DNA of 64,000 nucleotides from JADFJB01 sp964464595 (GTDB taxonomy: Bacteria > Zhuqueibacterota > JdFR-76 > DREG01), in the NCBI GenBank assembly GCA_964464595.1, contig CAYXGW010000010.1, positions 1 through 64,000 of the forward strand. Reading direction: 5' to 3'. A program made the translations under genes and the position numbers. This document shows, piece by piece, positions 1-8,627 of the stretch. The notes beneath the pieces are model-generated. The model was not told where the DNA came from. It saw only the letters and a program-made list of their open reading frames with translations, and did not search any database. Numbering within the stretch: the stretch's first letter is position 1; the number at the start of each line of letters is the position of its first letter.

Positions 1-1466
1 ATTTCTGTATTTCCAATAGGCAAAACAACAATCTGTTCTTTATCAAATCCCAAATTTTTTGTTTGCATAAATTGCATTTGCTGGTAAATAATGATAGTAC
101 CTGCAATCAAAATGATTGATATCCCAAACTGAAAAACAACCAGTCCGCTTCGGAATGTCGTACTTTTTATACTTTTTGTCGAGTTACGTTTTAATGAGGG
201 AATAATTGGCGTGTTTCCGCTTAAAACAGCTAGCGGGCGATAGGATGACAATAACAGCGAAGGATAAATTCCTGAGATTGTACCGACAAAAACCGGGATA
301 CAAACCAGGATCCAAAACAAAGACCAATTACTCAATGCATCAAATGCTAAAGATTTGCCTGTAGTTGCATTGAAATAGGGTAAAATGACCTCAACAAAGT
401 TCACTGCAATAATTGATGCCAAAAAACTCAACAATATCGACTCACCAAGAAACTGCTTCGCAAGCTGTTTTCTTTCGGCACCTAAGACTTTCCGAATCCC
501 AACTTCTCTGGCTCGTTTTGTCGCCCGGGCCGTCGATAAATTTGTGAAGTTAATACATGCAATAAGTAAGGTTAATAATGCAATGGCTGAGAAAATATAG
601 ACTGTAGTTATATTACCCAACGACAAGCTATCATTAAATCGAATTTGTGACGATTCAAGATGAATATCTGCAAGTGGCTGTAAATACAGTTTATAATATT
701 CTGCTTGCCTGGGCATATACTTCACCATAAAATCAGCAAATTTCTGTTCAAAAGCATGAACATCAATTTCTGGAAATAATAGTAAATAAGTGAAGTTGAC
801 TTGCGTAATCCATCGATTCAACCAACTCCAATTCAACGGTCCAGTGCCAGGAATTGTCGAAGTCCAGGAGATCAAAGCATTGTATCTCAAAGAGGAATTA
901 GCCGGAGTTTCCTCAATAATTCCAGTCACTTTGTATGATAAATCATTAAGGCCTTGAATAACCTGCCCAATCGGATTGGAGTTACCAAAAAACTTCCCGG
1001 CTGTTTTTTCGGATAAGATGATGGACAACGGCTCAACCAGAGCAGTTTTAGCATCCCCTTGTAACAGATGAAAATCAAAAATTTCAAAGAAATTGGAATC
1101 AGCAAAAACAACATTTGACACTTTCAATGAAGTTTCACCCTGGGTCATCAATACATCATCAAACCAGGGCAGCAAACGCAGGCTTTTCTCCACTTCGGGG
1201 AAATCGGTCAGCATTGTCGGCCCCATTAATCCGGGTGTAATTGCATGCCATTCAGTGCCACCGGTTTGGGGAGTAACTTCTTTATTCAGGCGATAAAGTC
1301 TCTCCGATTTTGTATGGAAATTGTCAAATGACATTTCATCCTGTACATACAGAAAAATCATGATAGTACAAGTCATTCCAATTGCCAGTCCTACTATATT
1401 TATAAGAGAGTAGCCTTTGTAGCGAAGAAGATTTCGAAGTGATATTTTTAAATAATTTTTGAACAT
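1..1466 (-). CDS. MacB/FtsX-like ABC transporter permease (3' end beyond window)
   Basis: The frame is open from an ATG at 1466 to the window edge, about 488 codons; the C-terminus is missing. It begins MFKNYLKISLRNLL, has a first membrane segment at about residues 20-42, a MacB-type periplasmic domain, then the FtsX core with the hallmark EVGIRKVLGA at about 321-330 and further membrane segments. A GGAGG ribosome site at 1471-1475 lies four bases before the ATG. It is the first of three paralogous permeases in tandem. By family it would export or transduce force for a substrate with an ABC ATPase; two such ATPases lie at 7127-8546. Substrate is unknown. Confidence 0.9.
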   Translation of the reverse strand, partial: MFKNYLKISLRNLLRYKGYSLINIVGLAIGMTCTIMIFLYVQDEMSFDNFHTKSERLYRLNKEVTPQTGGTEWHAITPGLMGPTMLTDFPEVEKSLRLLPWFDDVLMTQGETSLKVSNVVFADSNFFEIFDFHLLQGDAKTALVEPLSIILSEKTAGKFFGNSNPIGQVIQGLNDLSYKVTGIIEETPANSSLRYNALISWTSTIPGTGPLNWSWLNRWITQVNFTYLLLFPEIDVHAFEQKFADFMVKYMPRQAEYYKLYLQPLADIHLESSQIRFNDSLSLGNITTVYIFSAIALLTLLIACINFTNLSTARATKRAREVGIRKVLGAERKQLAKQFLGESILLSFLASIIAVNFVEVILPYFNATTGKSLAFDALSNWSLFWILVCIPVFVGTISGIYPSLLLSSYRPLAVLSGNTPIIPSLKRNSTKSIKSTTFRSGLVVFQFGISIILIAGTIIIYQQMQFMQTKNLGFDKEQIVVLPIGNTE

Positions 1467-1481
1467 GCATCCTCCAATGAA

Positions 1482-1530
1482 CAGTTATCAGTTATCAGTT
1501 ATCAATTATCAATTATCAATTATCAATATT
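1482..1530. repeat. 7-bp tandem repeat, seven units
   Basis: Three copies of cagttat, three of caattat and one degenerate caatatt follow each other without gaps, just upstream of the first permease start. It looks like a slippage-prone microsatellite. No function can be read from it. Confidence 0.85.
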
Positions 1531-1688
1531 ACTAAACTTACACTTGATCGCATTGTAAGATAATTGTTTCAATTCATTTGAAATCAAAATGCTTCTAATC
1601 TTCAAAATTATTCGTTTTATTATTAACCACATTTTCTTTTCCAATTTCAACTTTGTTGTTTGTAATAAATTGATTCATTGTTCATTGT

Positions 1689-3842
1689 TTATTCGTATCT
1701 CAATGATTTAACGGGATTTACAATGGCTGCCTTAATGGCTTGAAAACTTACTGTCAGCAAAGCGATTACCAATGCGATTCCCCCTGCTGCTATCAGCAGG
1801 CTTGGCCCCAGCTCAATCCTGTAGGCAAAGTTCTGCAGCCAACTATTCATCCCGTAATAAGCCAACGGTGTGAGCAGTACAATACCAATAATGACTAATT
1901 TAACGAAGTCCTTTGAAAAATGGTCATCCAAAAAGAAATACTGAAATGGGTACGACGGGACAAAAGCATTCCACTGTTTTTCTAAAAAAGGTATCAGATC
2001 ATCTAAATCTTTGGTGTTGACTTTCATAGCAACAAACCGTTCTGAAGCAGATAAAGAAAACATAACCGGACCAATTTTCTCCTTTAGCGAGTTATAATGG
2101 AAATCCCTGACAACACCTACTACATACTTCCTGTTTTTTACTTCCCCTAAATAGTTACCAATGGGTTCTTTCCAGCCAAATTCGCTTGCTGCGGTCTCAT
2201 TTATTAATACAGCATCATTTAAATCAGTGGTAAATTCTTCTGACAAATTGCGGCCGGCAACGATTTCCATGCCTAAAGTTTCAACCAGATCGTGGTCACC
2301 CTGGAAATGTTCTAAAAAAATATTGCTGGTTTGTTCAACATCTTCAATGGCATCAAAAAAGGAAATAGCTCCCGGTATTCCTGGTGCAGAGTAGGTCATG
2401 CTTACACTTTCTATACTTGCATTTTGTATCAAAGCTGTTTTCAAAGGAGCCTGCTGTTGACCTAGCTTTCCCTGGGTCTTAATAATGAGAACCTGTTCCT
2501 TATTAAACCCGAGGTTTTTGCTTTGCAGGTAGTTAAGCTGACCTTGTATGACTAAAGTACTTACGATTAGGGCCACTGAAATCCCGAACTGAAATACGAC
2601 CAGTCCTTTTCTTAGCTGAACACCCCGCCTGGTATCTGTGCTTCCACGTAAGACTTTTATTGGCAAGAAAGCAGATAAAAAGAAGGCGGGGTAACTGCCG
2701 GAGAGAAATCCGACAAGCAATACAATACCGATTAGAGCCCATAAGAACCAATTCCCAATCCCATACGAGATCACTAAATCACGCTGGAGAACATTCCGGA
2801 ATCCAGGCAAAAATAGCTCAACAAGAACACCAGCTAACAGAACTGCCATTAGTGCAAAAATAACTGACTCACTGAGAAATTGCCGAATCAATTGCGTCCG
2901 GTTTGCCCCTACTACTTTACGCATGCTCAATTCGCGGGCACGCTGTAATGAACGGGCCGTAGCCAGGTTCATATAATTAATGATAGCAATGAATAAGATT
3001 AAAAATGCTACGACTAAAAAAAGATAAACGGTTCGAATATTACCCTGGGGTGAAATATCATGCGTAAACCGGCTGTAAAGATGAATATCAGTCAAGGGTT
3101 GAAGAAATAGATATATATTGCTAAAATACTTTGGAAAATATTTAGACTTGAAATCAGAAAATTTTTGCTCAAGTGCAGCTGGGTCTTCGCCTTCTTTTAA
3201 CACGACATACGTATAAGCAATTTGGGACCATTCATTTCGGCCCGGACGTAAAGGAGGCATAGATGCAATAAAATTAAATTGAAAATGCGATCGATGTGGC
3301 GGATTCTTGGCGATGCCTGTAATTTCATAATCTTGCTTATTGTCAACAGTCAGAGTTTGTCCGATAGGGTTTTCATCTTCAAAATATTTCAGTGCCATTT
3401 CTTCAGTAAGAATTATGGTGTAAGGGCGGTTGAGTACGCTGGCGGCATCCCGCCCATTTAGTTGAAAATCAAAAACTTCAAAAAAAGTAGAATCTGCAAA
3501 TAAAAATTGATCCTCGTAAAACCGAATGTTATCTCGCTGTACTAGCCTGTTTGAGCGGGGAGATAATCGAACGACTGTTTCTATTTGCGGAAATTCATTT
3601 TTCATCAGTGAAGCGATCGGAAAAAATGTTCTGGCCGAGTATTGATTATTAGTTTGGTTAGCAATACGGTAGATTCGATCTGATTTCTGATGAAAACGGT
3701 CGAAGCTTAGCTCATCTTGAACGAAAACCAGAATCAACATACAACAAGCCATGCCAACGGCAAGACCGCCAATGTTGATGATAGAGTAACCTTTATGCCT
3801 GAGAAGATAACGTAAAGATATTTTTAGATAATTTTTAAACAC
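1689..3842 (-). CDS. MacB/FtsX-like ABC permease with in-frame internal deletion
   Basis: 717 residues, shorter than the roughly 790-800 usual for this class. The GTG start at 3842 gives MFKNYLKISLRYLL, matching the paralogue starts. Residues 1-42 form the first membrane segment, a periplasmic domain follows, and the FtsX core motif ELSMRKVVGA lies near 304-313. Near residue 642 the sequence jumps from DDHF to SKDFVK. The neighbour at 3914-5875 has 61 extra residues here, including a membrane segment and a second EIGIRKVLGA motif. The missing 183 bp is in frame, so the protein is translatable but probably lacks one helix of the second permease half. Its last 440 or so bases are nearly identical to the neighbour. 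Confidence 0.88.
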   Translation of the reverse strand: MFKNYLKISLRYLLRHKGYSIINIGGLAVGMACCMLILVFVQDELSFDRFHQKSDRIYRIANQTNNQYSARTFFPIASLMKNEFPQIETVVRLSPRSNRLVQRDNIRFYEDQFLFADSTFFEVFDFQLNGRDAASVLNRPYTIILTEEMALKYFEDENPIGQTLTVDNKQDYEITGIAKNPPHRSHFQFNFIASMPPLRPGRNEWSQIAYTYVVLKEGEDPAALEQKFSDFKSKYFPKYFSNIYLFLQPLTDIHLYSRFTHDISPQGNIRTVYLFLVVAFLILFIAIINYMNLATARSLQRARELSMRKVVGANRTQLIRQFLSESVIFALMAVLLAGVLVELFLPGFRNVLQRDLVISYGIGNWFLWALIGIVLLVGFLSGSYPAFFLSAFLPIKVLRGSTDTRRGVQLRKGLVVFQFGISVALIVSTLVIQGQLNYLQSKNLGFNKEQVLIIKTQGKLGQQQAPLKTALIQNASIESVSMTYSAPGIPGAISFFDAIEDVEQTSNIFLEHFQGDHDLVETLGMEIVAGRNLSEEFTTDLNDAVLINETAASEFGWKEPIGNYLGEVKNRKYVVGVVRDFHYNSLKEKIGPVMFSLSASERFVAMKVNTKDLDDLIPFLEKQWNAFVPSYPFQYFFLDDHFSKDFVKLVIIGIVLLTPLAYYGMNSWLQNFAYRIELGPSLLIAAGGIALVIALLTVSFQAIKAAIVNPVKSLRYE

Positions 3843-3913
3843 TCTATTTTATCCTTGATTAAAACTGATAAGTCTTTATAACCCTGGTTGCGAATTGTTC
3901 ATTGTTCATTGTG

Positions 3914-5875
3914 TTATTCGTATCTCAATGATTTAACCGGATTTGCAATGGCTGCCTTAATGGCTTGAAAACTTACTGTCAACAAAGCGATTACCAATGC
4001 GATTCCACCTGCTGCCATTAACAGGCTTAGCCCAAGTTCAATCCTGTAGGCAAAGTTCTGAAGCCAACTATTCATCGCGTAATAAGCCAACGGTGTGAGC
4101 AGTACGATACCAATAATGACTAATTTAACGAAGTCCTTTGAAAGCAACAATACGATATTGAATACCGTCGCTCCCAACACTTTTCGAATACCAATTTCTT
4201 TTGTACGGCTTTCAGCAGTAAAGGCACTCAAACCAAATAATCCAAGACAAGCAATAATAATTGCTAAAAGAGCAAAAGTCCCAAAAATACTGCCCAGACG
4301 TGCTTCAGACTGGTACATGCGATCAAAATGGTCATCCAAAAAGAAAAACTGAAATGGGTAGGACGGGACAAAAGCATTCCACTGATCTTCTAAAAAAGGT
4401 ATCAGATCATCTAAATATTTGGTGTTGACTTTCAAAGCAACAAACCGTTCTGAAGCAGATAAAGAAAACATAACCGGCCCAATTTTCTCTTTTAGCGAGT
4501 TATAATGGAAATCCTTTACAACACCTACAACATGGTTAAACGTAACCAGTGTTGTCACAATCATGATAATAGACAAAACAAACTGGGTTACAACAAGCGA
4601 TCGTCGTAAATTGTTCGCCCTGCTCCCTGATTTGAATTTACTTTTCAAAACACTGATGATTGGTATTTTTGATAAATAAAAAGCGGGATAACTTCCGGAA
4701 GCCAGACCCACTATAAATGTTAAAGAAACCAGGCCAAATAACAATTGTCCTACATTGTTTAAATCGAAAGATAATTCCTTGCCTGTAAATGAGTTGAATT
4801 GAGGTAAAATAATTTGTGCAAGTGCATAGGCCAACAAAAAGGCAGCAAAAGACATCAACATAGACTCGCTGATAAACTGGCCCACAAGCTGCATAGGTTG
4901 AGCCCCAACAACTTTTCGTAAGCCCACTTCATTGGCGCGATTTGCAGATCTTGCCGTGGCCAGGTTCATATAATTAATACTGGCAATAATAACAATAAAG
5001 AAGGCAATTGTTGCAAAGATATAAATGTATGCAATTTTGCTTTTTCCATAGTTTCGTTCAAATTCGATGTTTTCGGAAAAAAAATGAACATCAGAAAGAT
5101 TTTGCAGGGCAACTTTTTTCTCAACTGTAGACTCCGGCGGTTGGTATTTATTTAGTAAAGCCGGAAGTTTGGCTTCTACCTGATCCGAATTATTATGTTC
5201 ATCTAATAGCACATAGGTTTGAAATGCGACAACGTCCCAACTCTGCAGGAAAGTCCTATTTTCATCATCTTGTGCAATAGCTAATGTAAACAACATATCG
5301 AATTGCAAATGGGAGTTTTGAGGTAAATGACGAAGAACCCCCGCTACCTTAAAATCCAAACCCCGGTTAGTGTTAAGGATTTTGCCAATTGGATTTTCAT
5401 CACCAAAATACTTTTGGGCAGCGTCTTCAGTTAATATTACGGTAGCCGGATCATTAAACAATTTATCTCCTCCGGCAATAAACTCAAAGTCGAAAATCTC
5501 AAAGAGATTCGGATCGGCTGCAAGGAATTCCTCATAAAACTTGTTCTCACCATATTGAACAACTAGCCTGCCTAAACGAACGACACGAGCATAATTTATT
5601 ACTTCAGGAAACTCTTCAACCATAGTTGGACCCAAAGGCGCTACTGTAGCGCCGAACTGTCGTTCTCCTTGATCCGGAGATGCCTGGGTTTCGATTAGAC
5701 GGTAAATTCTTTTAGCTTTGGAATGGAAACGATCGAAATTAAGCTCGTCAAAAACATAAAGAGAAATCAAGATACAAGACACCAGGCCGATGGTTAAACC
5801 CAATAAGTTAATGATAGAATAAGCTTTGTGTTTTGCTAGATTTCGAAAAGCAATTTTCAGATAGTTTTTTAACAT
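3914..5875 (-). CDS. MacB/FtsX-like ABC permease lacking the second periplasmic domain
   Basis: 653 residues, start ATG at 5875 with AGAGGAA upstream. The N-terminal membrane segment, first periplasmic domain and EVGLRKVVGA core (about 316-325) are normal. At about residue 448 (near base 4531) the sequence passes straight from TLVTFNH, the end of a membrane helix, to VVGVVKDF. In the 1689-3842 paralogue some 138 residues of extracytoplasmic domain lie between the equivalent points. The C-terminal part, including EIGIRKVLGA and the last helices, is intact. The two neighbours therefore lack different modules, both in frame. The N-terminal two thirds are clearly diverged from the neighbour, so the gene looks like a recombinant. 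Confidence 0.87.
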   Translation of the reverse strand: MLKNYLKIAFRNLAKHKAYSIINLLGLTIGLVSCILISLYVFDELNFDRFHSKAKRIYRLIETQASPDQGERQFGATVAPLGPTMVEEFPEVINYARVVRLGRLVVQYGENKFYEEFLAADPNLFEIFDFEFIAGGDKLFNDPATVILTEDAAQKYFGDENPIGKILNTNRGLDFKVAGVLRHLPQNSHLQFDMLFTLAIAQDDENRTFLQSWDVVAFQTYVLLDEHNNSDQVEAKLPALLNKYQPPESTVEKKVALQNLSDVHFFSENIEFERNYGKSKIAYIYIFATIAFFIVIIASINYMNLATARSANRANEVGLRKVVGAQPMQLVGQFISESMLMSFAAFLLAYALAQIILPQFNSFTGKELSFDLNNVGQLLFGLVSLTFIVGLASGSYPAFYLSKIPIISVLKSKFKSGSRANNLRRSLVVTQFVLSIIMIVTTLVTFNHVVGVVKDFHYNSLKEKIGPVMFSLSASERFVALKVNTKYLDDLIPFLEDQWNAFVPSYPFQFFFLDDHFDRMYQSEARLGSIFGTFALLAIIIACLGLFGLSAFTAESRTKEIGIRKVLGATVFNIVLLLSKDFVKLVIIGIVLLTPLAYYAMNSWLQNFAYRIELGLSLLMAAGGIALVIALLTVSFQAIKAAIANPVKSLRYE

Positions 5876-6273
5876 AATTGATTCCTCTTATTTCCTTGAT
5901 CTTAGGTCATTGTTTATTAGTTTACTGGCAATTTGCTTTTGATCAATTGAGTTTTTACAATAAGCATGCCATAAGACGATTATGAGGAATACTCTAATGT
6001 CCAGATGTATAGTTGGAGAAAGAAGTATCCGCTGACATTACATCAAGTGTACGCCAGTGAACAGATTTAAACTTGGTATTTTAGGAGTGATTCTAAAATG
6101 ACACAGCTATAGATTAAGATGAATTTTAAAAAGGGAATTTCGCAGGAATTACAATTATTATGCAAATATCATTCAGAAGTCCGCGACTTGAGTAAAAGTC
6201 GAAAAGAATCCATTTAGCAAACTGCCCACTAATATTGAAATAGATTCCTTCTTAATGACATCTATTCAAAACC
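5876..6273. other. 398-bp gap between permease 3 and DUF4097 gene
   Basis: No ORF, tRNA-like fold, strong terminator or clear promoter was seen. The only recognisable piece is the permease ribosome site at about 5882-5887. A search by eye for GG-N10-GC spacing on the minus strand found no sigma-54 site. Confidence 0.6.
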
Positions 6274-7086
6274 TTAATGCTGTCGAATTCTCACACTGCC
6301 ATTGGTTGTGACCGCTCGAATTCTCGGGCCGCCATCGCCGATTTTGGTGCGGAGCCGCCGACTTAAATCACCCTGGACCATTATAGGGAAATCGATATGG
6401 ATAGTGCCATTGACCGTTCCCGTTTCAAGATCGGCCGAATAATCTTCCGGCATGTTTAATTTTACACTACCGTTAGTAGTCTTTACATCCAGGCCTCTTC
6501 CGTTCCATTTATTCCCATCTAAATCTACTTGGATTCCGCCATTGGTGGTACTGCCATTGACATCACCGCCCACCTCGGCAAGTTTAATTCCACCATTAGT
6601 GGCATCGAATTCAATTTCTCCATGTACATTTGTTATTGTGATGCCGCCGTTGGTAGTTTCCAGGGAAAGGTCTGATTTCTCTGGTACCATTAAGCGATAA
6701 CTTACAGACCATCCTTTACGTTTTCTCCAACTTGGGCCCTCTGCACGAATCCTTCTGCCATTTGTTAACACGTCAATTTCTGCAACCAGTTCTTTGGCGT
6801 CACTTCTATCTCGATCCCAGGCGCAAATATTAGCCCGAATACGGATCTCATCACGCCTCCAACCTTCTACCCGGATCCCCCCGTTTGCCAATCCATCTAC
6901 TGAAATCACATCTCGATCAGCGGGTAAAGTAATTTCACGAACTTCACAATATTTTCTATCCCGGCTGTGGTTATCATTCTCCCACTTATCATCAATTTTG
7001 GACCACTGTTGTGCTGTTGCACAAGAATAGAAGGCTACACTCAATAAAACTGGACACAATGTTCTAAAAAATGATGATTTTGACAT
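6274..7086 (-). CDS. Exported DUF4097-family beta-repeat protein
   Basis: 270 residues with an N-terminal signal peptide (hydrophobic about 9-24, likely cleavage after CATA). The mature part carries repeated strands built on TTNGGI/TTNGSV: visible near residues 65, 147, 164, 184, 205, 230 and at the C-terminus. This is the pattern of DUF4097 proteins, predicted beta-solenoids found beside anti-sigma factors, envelope-stress regulators or MacB-type exporters. Start ATG has AAAAGGAG upstream. It lies between the permeases and the ATPases, 40 bp before the ATPase gene, so it is probably part of the same transport or envelope-stress module. Biochemical function is not known. Confidence 0.85.
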   Translation of the reverse strand: MSKSSFFRTLCPVLLSVAFYSCATAQQWSKIDDKWENDNHSRDRKYCEVREITLPADRDVISVDGLANGGIRVEGWRRDEIRIRANICAWDRDRSDAKELVAEIDVLTNGRRIRAEGPSWRKRKGWSVSYRLMVPEKSDLSLETTNGGITITNVHGEIEFDATNGGIKLAEVGGDVNGSTTNGGIQVDLDGNKWNGRGLDVKTTNGSVKLNMPEDYSADLETGTVNGTIHIDFPIMVQGDLSRRLRTKIGDGGPRIRAVTTNGSVRIRQH

Positions 7087-7126
7087 GATTATCTCCTTTT
7101 GAAAAATGCCCTAATTATGAATTGTT

Positions 7127-7804
7127 TTAACCGATATTTTCCTGGCGGTCAATCCTGCCATCAAGCAAATGAATAATTCTATTTCCATAAGACGCATTTT
7201 TCTCCGAATGGGTTACTTGAATTATCGTTGTTCCCTCTTCATTCAGTTTTTTAAACAATCCCATGATCTCTTCACCCTGGGCAGAGTTTAGATTTCCTGT
7301 GGGTTCGTCGGCTAATATTAGTTTTGGATTTATTATAACAGCTCGGGCAACACCGACAAGTTGTTGCTGTCCTCCCGATAATTGATTCGGAAAAAGTTTT
7401 TGTTTGGCAACAATATTAAAACGATCTAAGGTATCACAAACCATGCTCTTTCGCTCCGCTCCTTTAATTTTCTTATAAAGTAATGGAGTCTCCAGGTTTT
7501 CATATACTGTCAATTCATCGATCAAATGATAACTTTGAAAAACGAACCCGATATAATGAGAATGTAATGAAGACCGATTCCGTTCACTTAGTTTATGTAC
7601 CTGTTCGCCAAGAAAATTATATTCACCATCGGATTGATTATCTAACATACCCATAATATAAAGTAATGTTGATTTTCCGGCTCCTGATGGTCCCATTATC
7701 GTAACAAATTCACCCTCTTTAATATCAAGATTTATATCCTGTAAAACATAAGTCTTACCAAACCCGCTTTTATAGTATTTGAAAATGTTTTTTAAGACCA
7801 TCAT
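7127..7804 (-). CDS. ABC transporter ATP-binding protein (LolD/MacB type), variant signature
   Basis: 225 residues, a complete nucleotide-binding domain. Walker A GPSGAGKST lies at about 39-47, the Q-loop in VFQSYH near 89, Walker B LILADEPTG near 160-168, and the switch histidine in VTHS near 199. The signature loop is LSGGQQQLVG, where nearly all relatives have arginine after QQQ, and the D-loop reads GNLNSAQ rather than GNLDSAN. It is paired with the consensus ATPase at 7857-8546, suggesting two ATPases serving the three permeases, perhaps as a heterodimer. ATP-driven extrusion or lipoprotein handling at the inner membrane is the family role. Confidence 0.93.
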   Translation of the reverse strand: MMVLKNIFKYYKSGFGKTYVLQDINLDIKEGEFVTIMGPSGAGKSTLLYIMGMLDNQSDGEYNFLGEQVHKLSERNRSSLHSHYIGFVFQSYHLIDELTVYENLETPLLYKKIKGAERKSMVCDTLDRFNIVAKQKLFPNQLSGGQQQLVGVARAVIINPKLILADEPTGNLNSAQGEEIMGLFKKLNEEGTTIIQVTHSEKNASYGNRIIHLLDGRIDRQENIG

Positions 7805-7856
7805 AGCTAGTCACCTAAATTTAATAATCGAACCAAAATTGTGTTACTGGAAATAT

Positions 7857-8546
7857 TTAAACATGAAATCCTTCTTTAATATTTTCAGTGACGATATGTC
7901 CATCAAATAAATGAACAATGCGATGGCTGTATTCTGCATACGTGGGCGAGTGTGTAACCATCACGATTGCCGTTCCATTTTCATTTAATTCTGTTAACAT
8001 ATTCATTACTTCATCGCCATTTGCAGAATCCAGGTTTCCTGTTGGTTCGTCGGCAAGAATCAACTTCGGTTTTGCAACAACGGCTCTTGATACCGCAACA
8101 CGTTGTTGTTGTCCGCCTGATAACTGTTGTGGAAAGTGACTCTTGCGGTGCATAATTTGCATGTGTTCTAATACTTCATTTACTCTTGTTTTTCTTTCAG
8201 AACCGGAATAGCCCAGGTACAAAAGAGGCAATTCAACATTTTCAAATACTGTCAATTCATCAATTAAGTTAAAACTTTGAAAGACAAAACCGATATTGTT
8301 TTTACGTAGATTCGCTCTTTGCCTCTCCGAGTAATTCGCTACTTCTTGATCAAGAAAATAATATTCACCACCGCTGGGATTGTCCAAAAGGCCTAATAAA
8401 TTCAACAATGTTGATTTTCCACAGCCAGATGGTCCCATTATAGCGATAAATTCACTTTCCTTTAATTCCAAATTAATATTGTTTAAAGCGGTAGTCTCAA
8501 CTTCCTCTGTAGTATAGACCTTTTTTAGGCCGTTGGTTCGGATCAT
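7857..8546 (-). CDS. ABC transporter ATP-binding protein (LolD/MacB type)
   Basis: 229 residues with all nucleotide-binding motifs in consensus form: Walker A GPSGCGKST near 38-46, VFQSFNL Q-loop near 88, signature LSGGQQQRVA near 140, Walker B LILADEPTGNLD near 159-170 and VTHSPT near 198. It belongs to the MacB/LolD/YtrE group, whose members power FtsX-like permeases such as those at 1-5875. It sits between the partner ATPase and the adaptor gene on the same strand. AGAAAGGAG before the ATG supports the start. Confidence 0.95.
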   Translation of the reverse strand: MIRTNGLKKVYTTEEVETTALNNINLELKESEFIAIMGPSGCGKSTLLNLLGLLDNPSGGEYYFLDQEVANYSERQRANLRKNNIGFVFQSFNLIDELTVFENVELPLLYLGYSGSERKTRVNEVLEHMQIMHRKSHFPQQLSGGQQQRVAVSRAVVAKPKLILADEPTGNLDSANGDEVMNMLTELNENGTAIVMVTHSPTYAEYSHRIVHLFDGHIVTENIKEGFHV

Positions 8547-8627
8547 TTCTTTCTCCTTTTTTGTTAATTATAAACTCGACAAATTATTTGATAGAATACT
8601 TTTATTATATTGTTTGATAGCCGTTCA

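Noticed and set aside
1093..1296. Plus-strand ORFs within the permease, adaptor and other genes
   Set aside because: They are mirror frames of strongly coding minus-strand genes, with no ribosome sites or family motifs.
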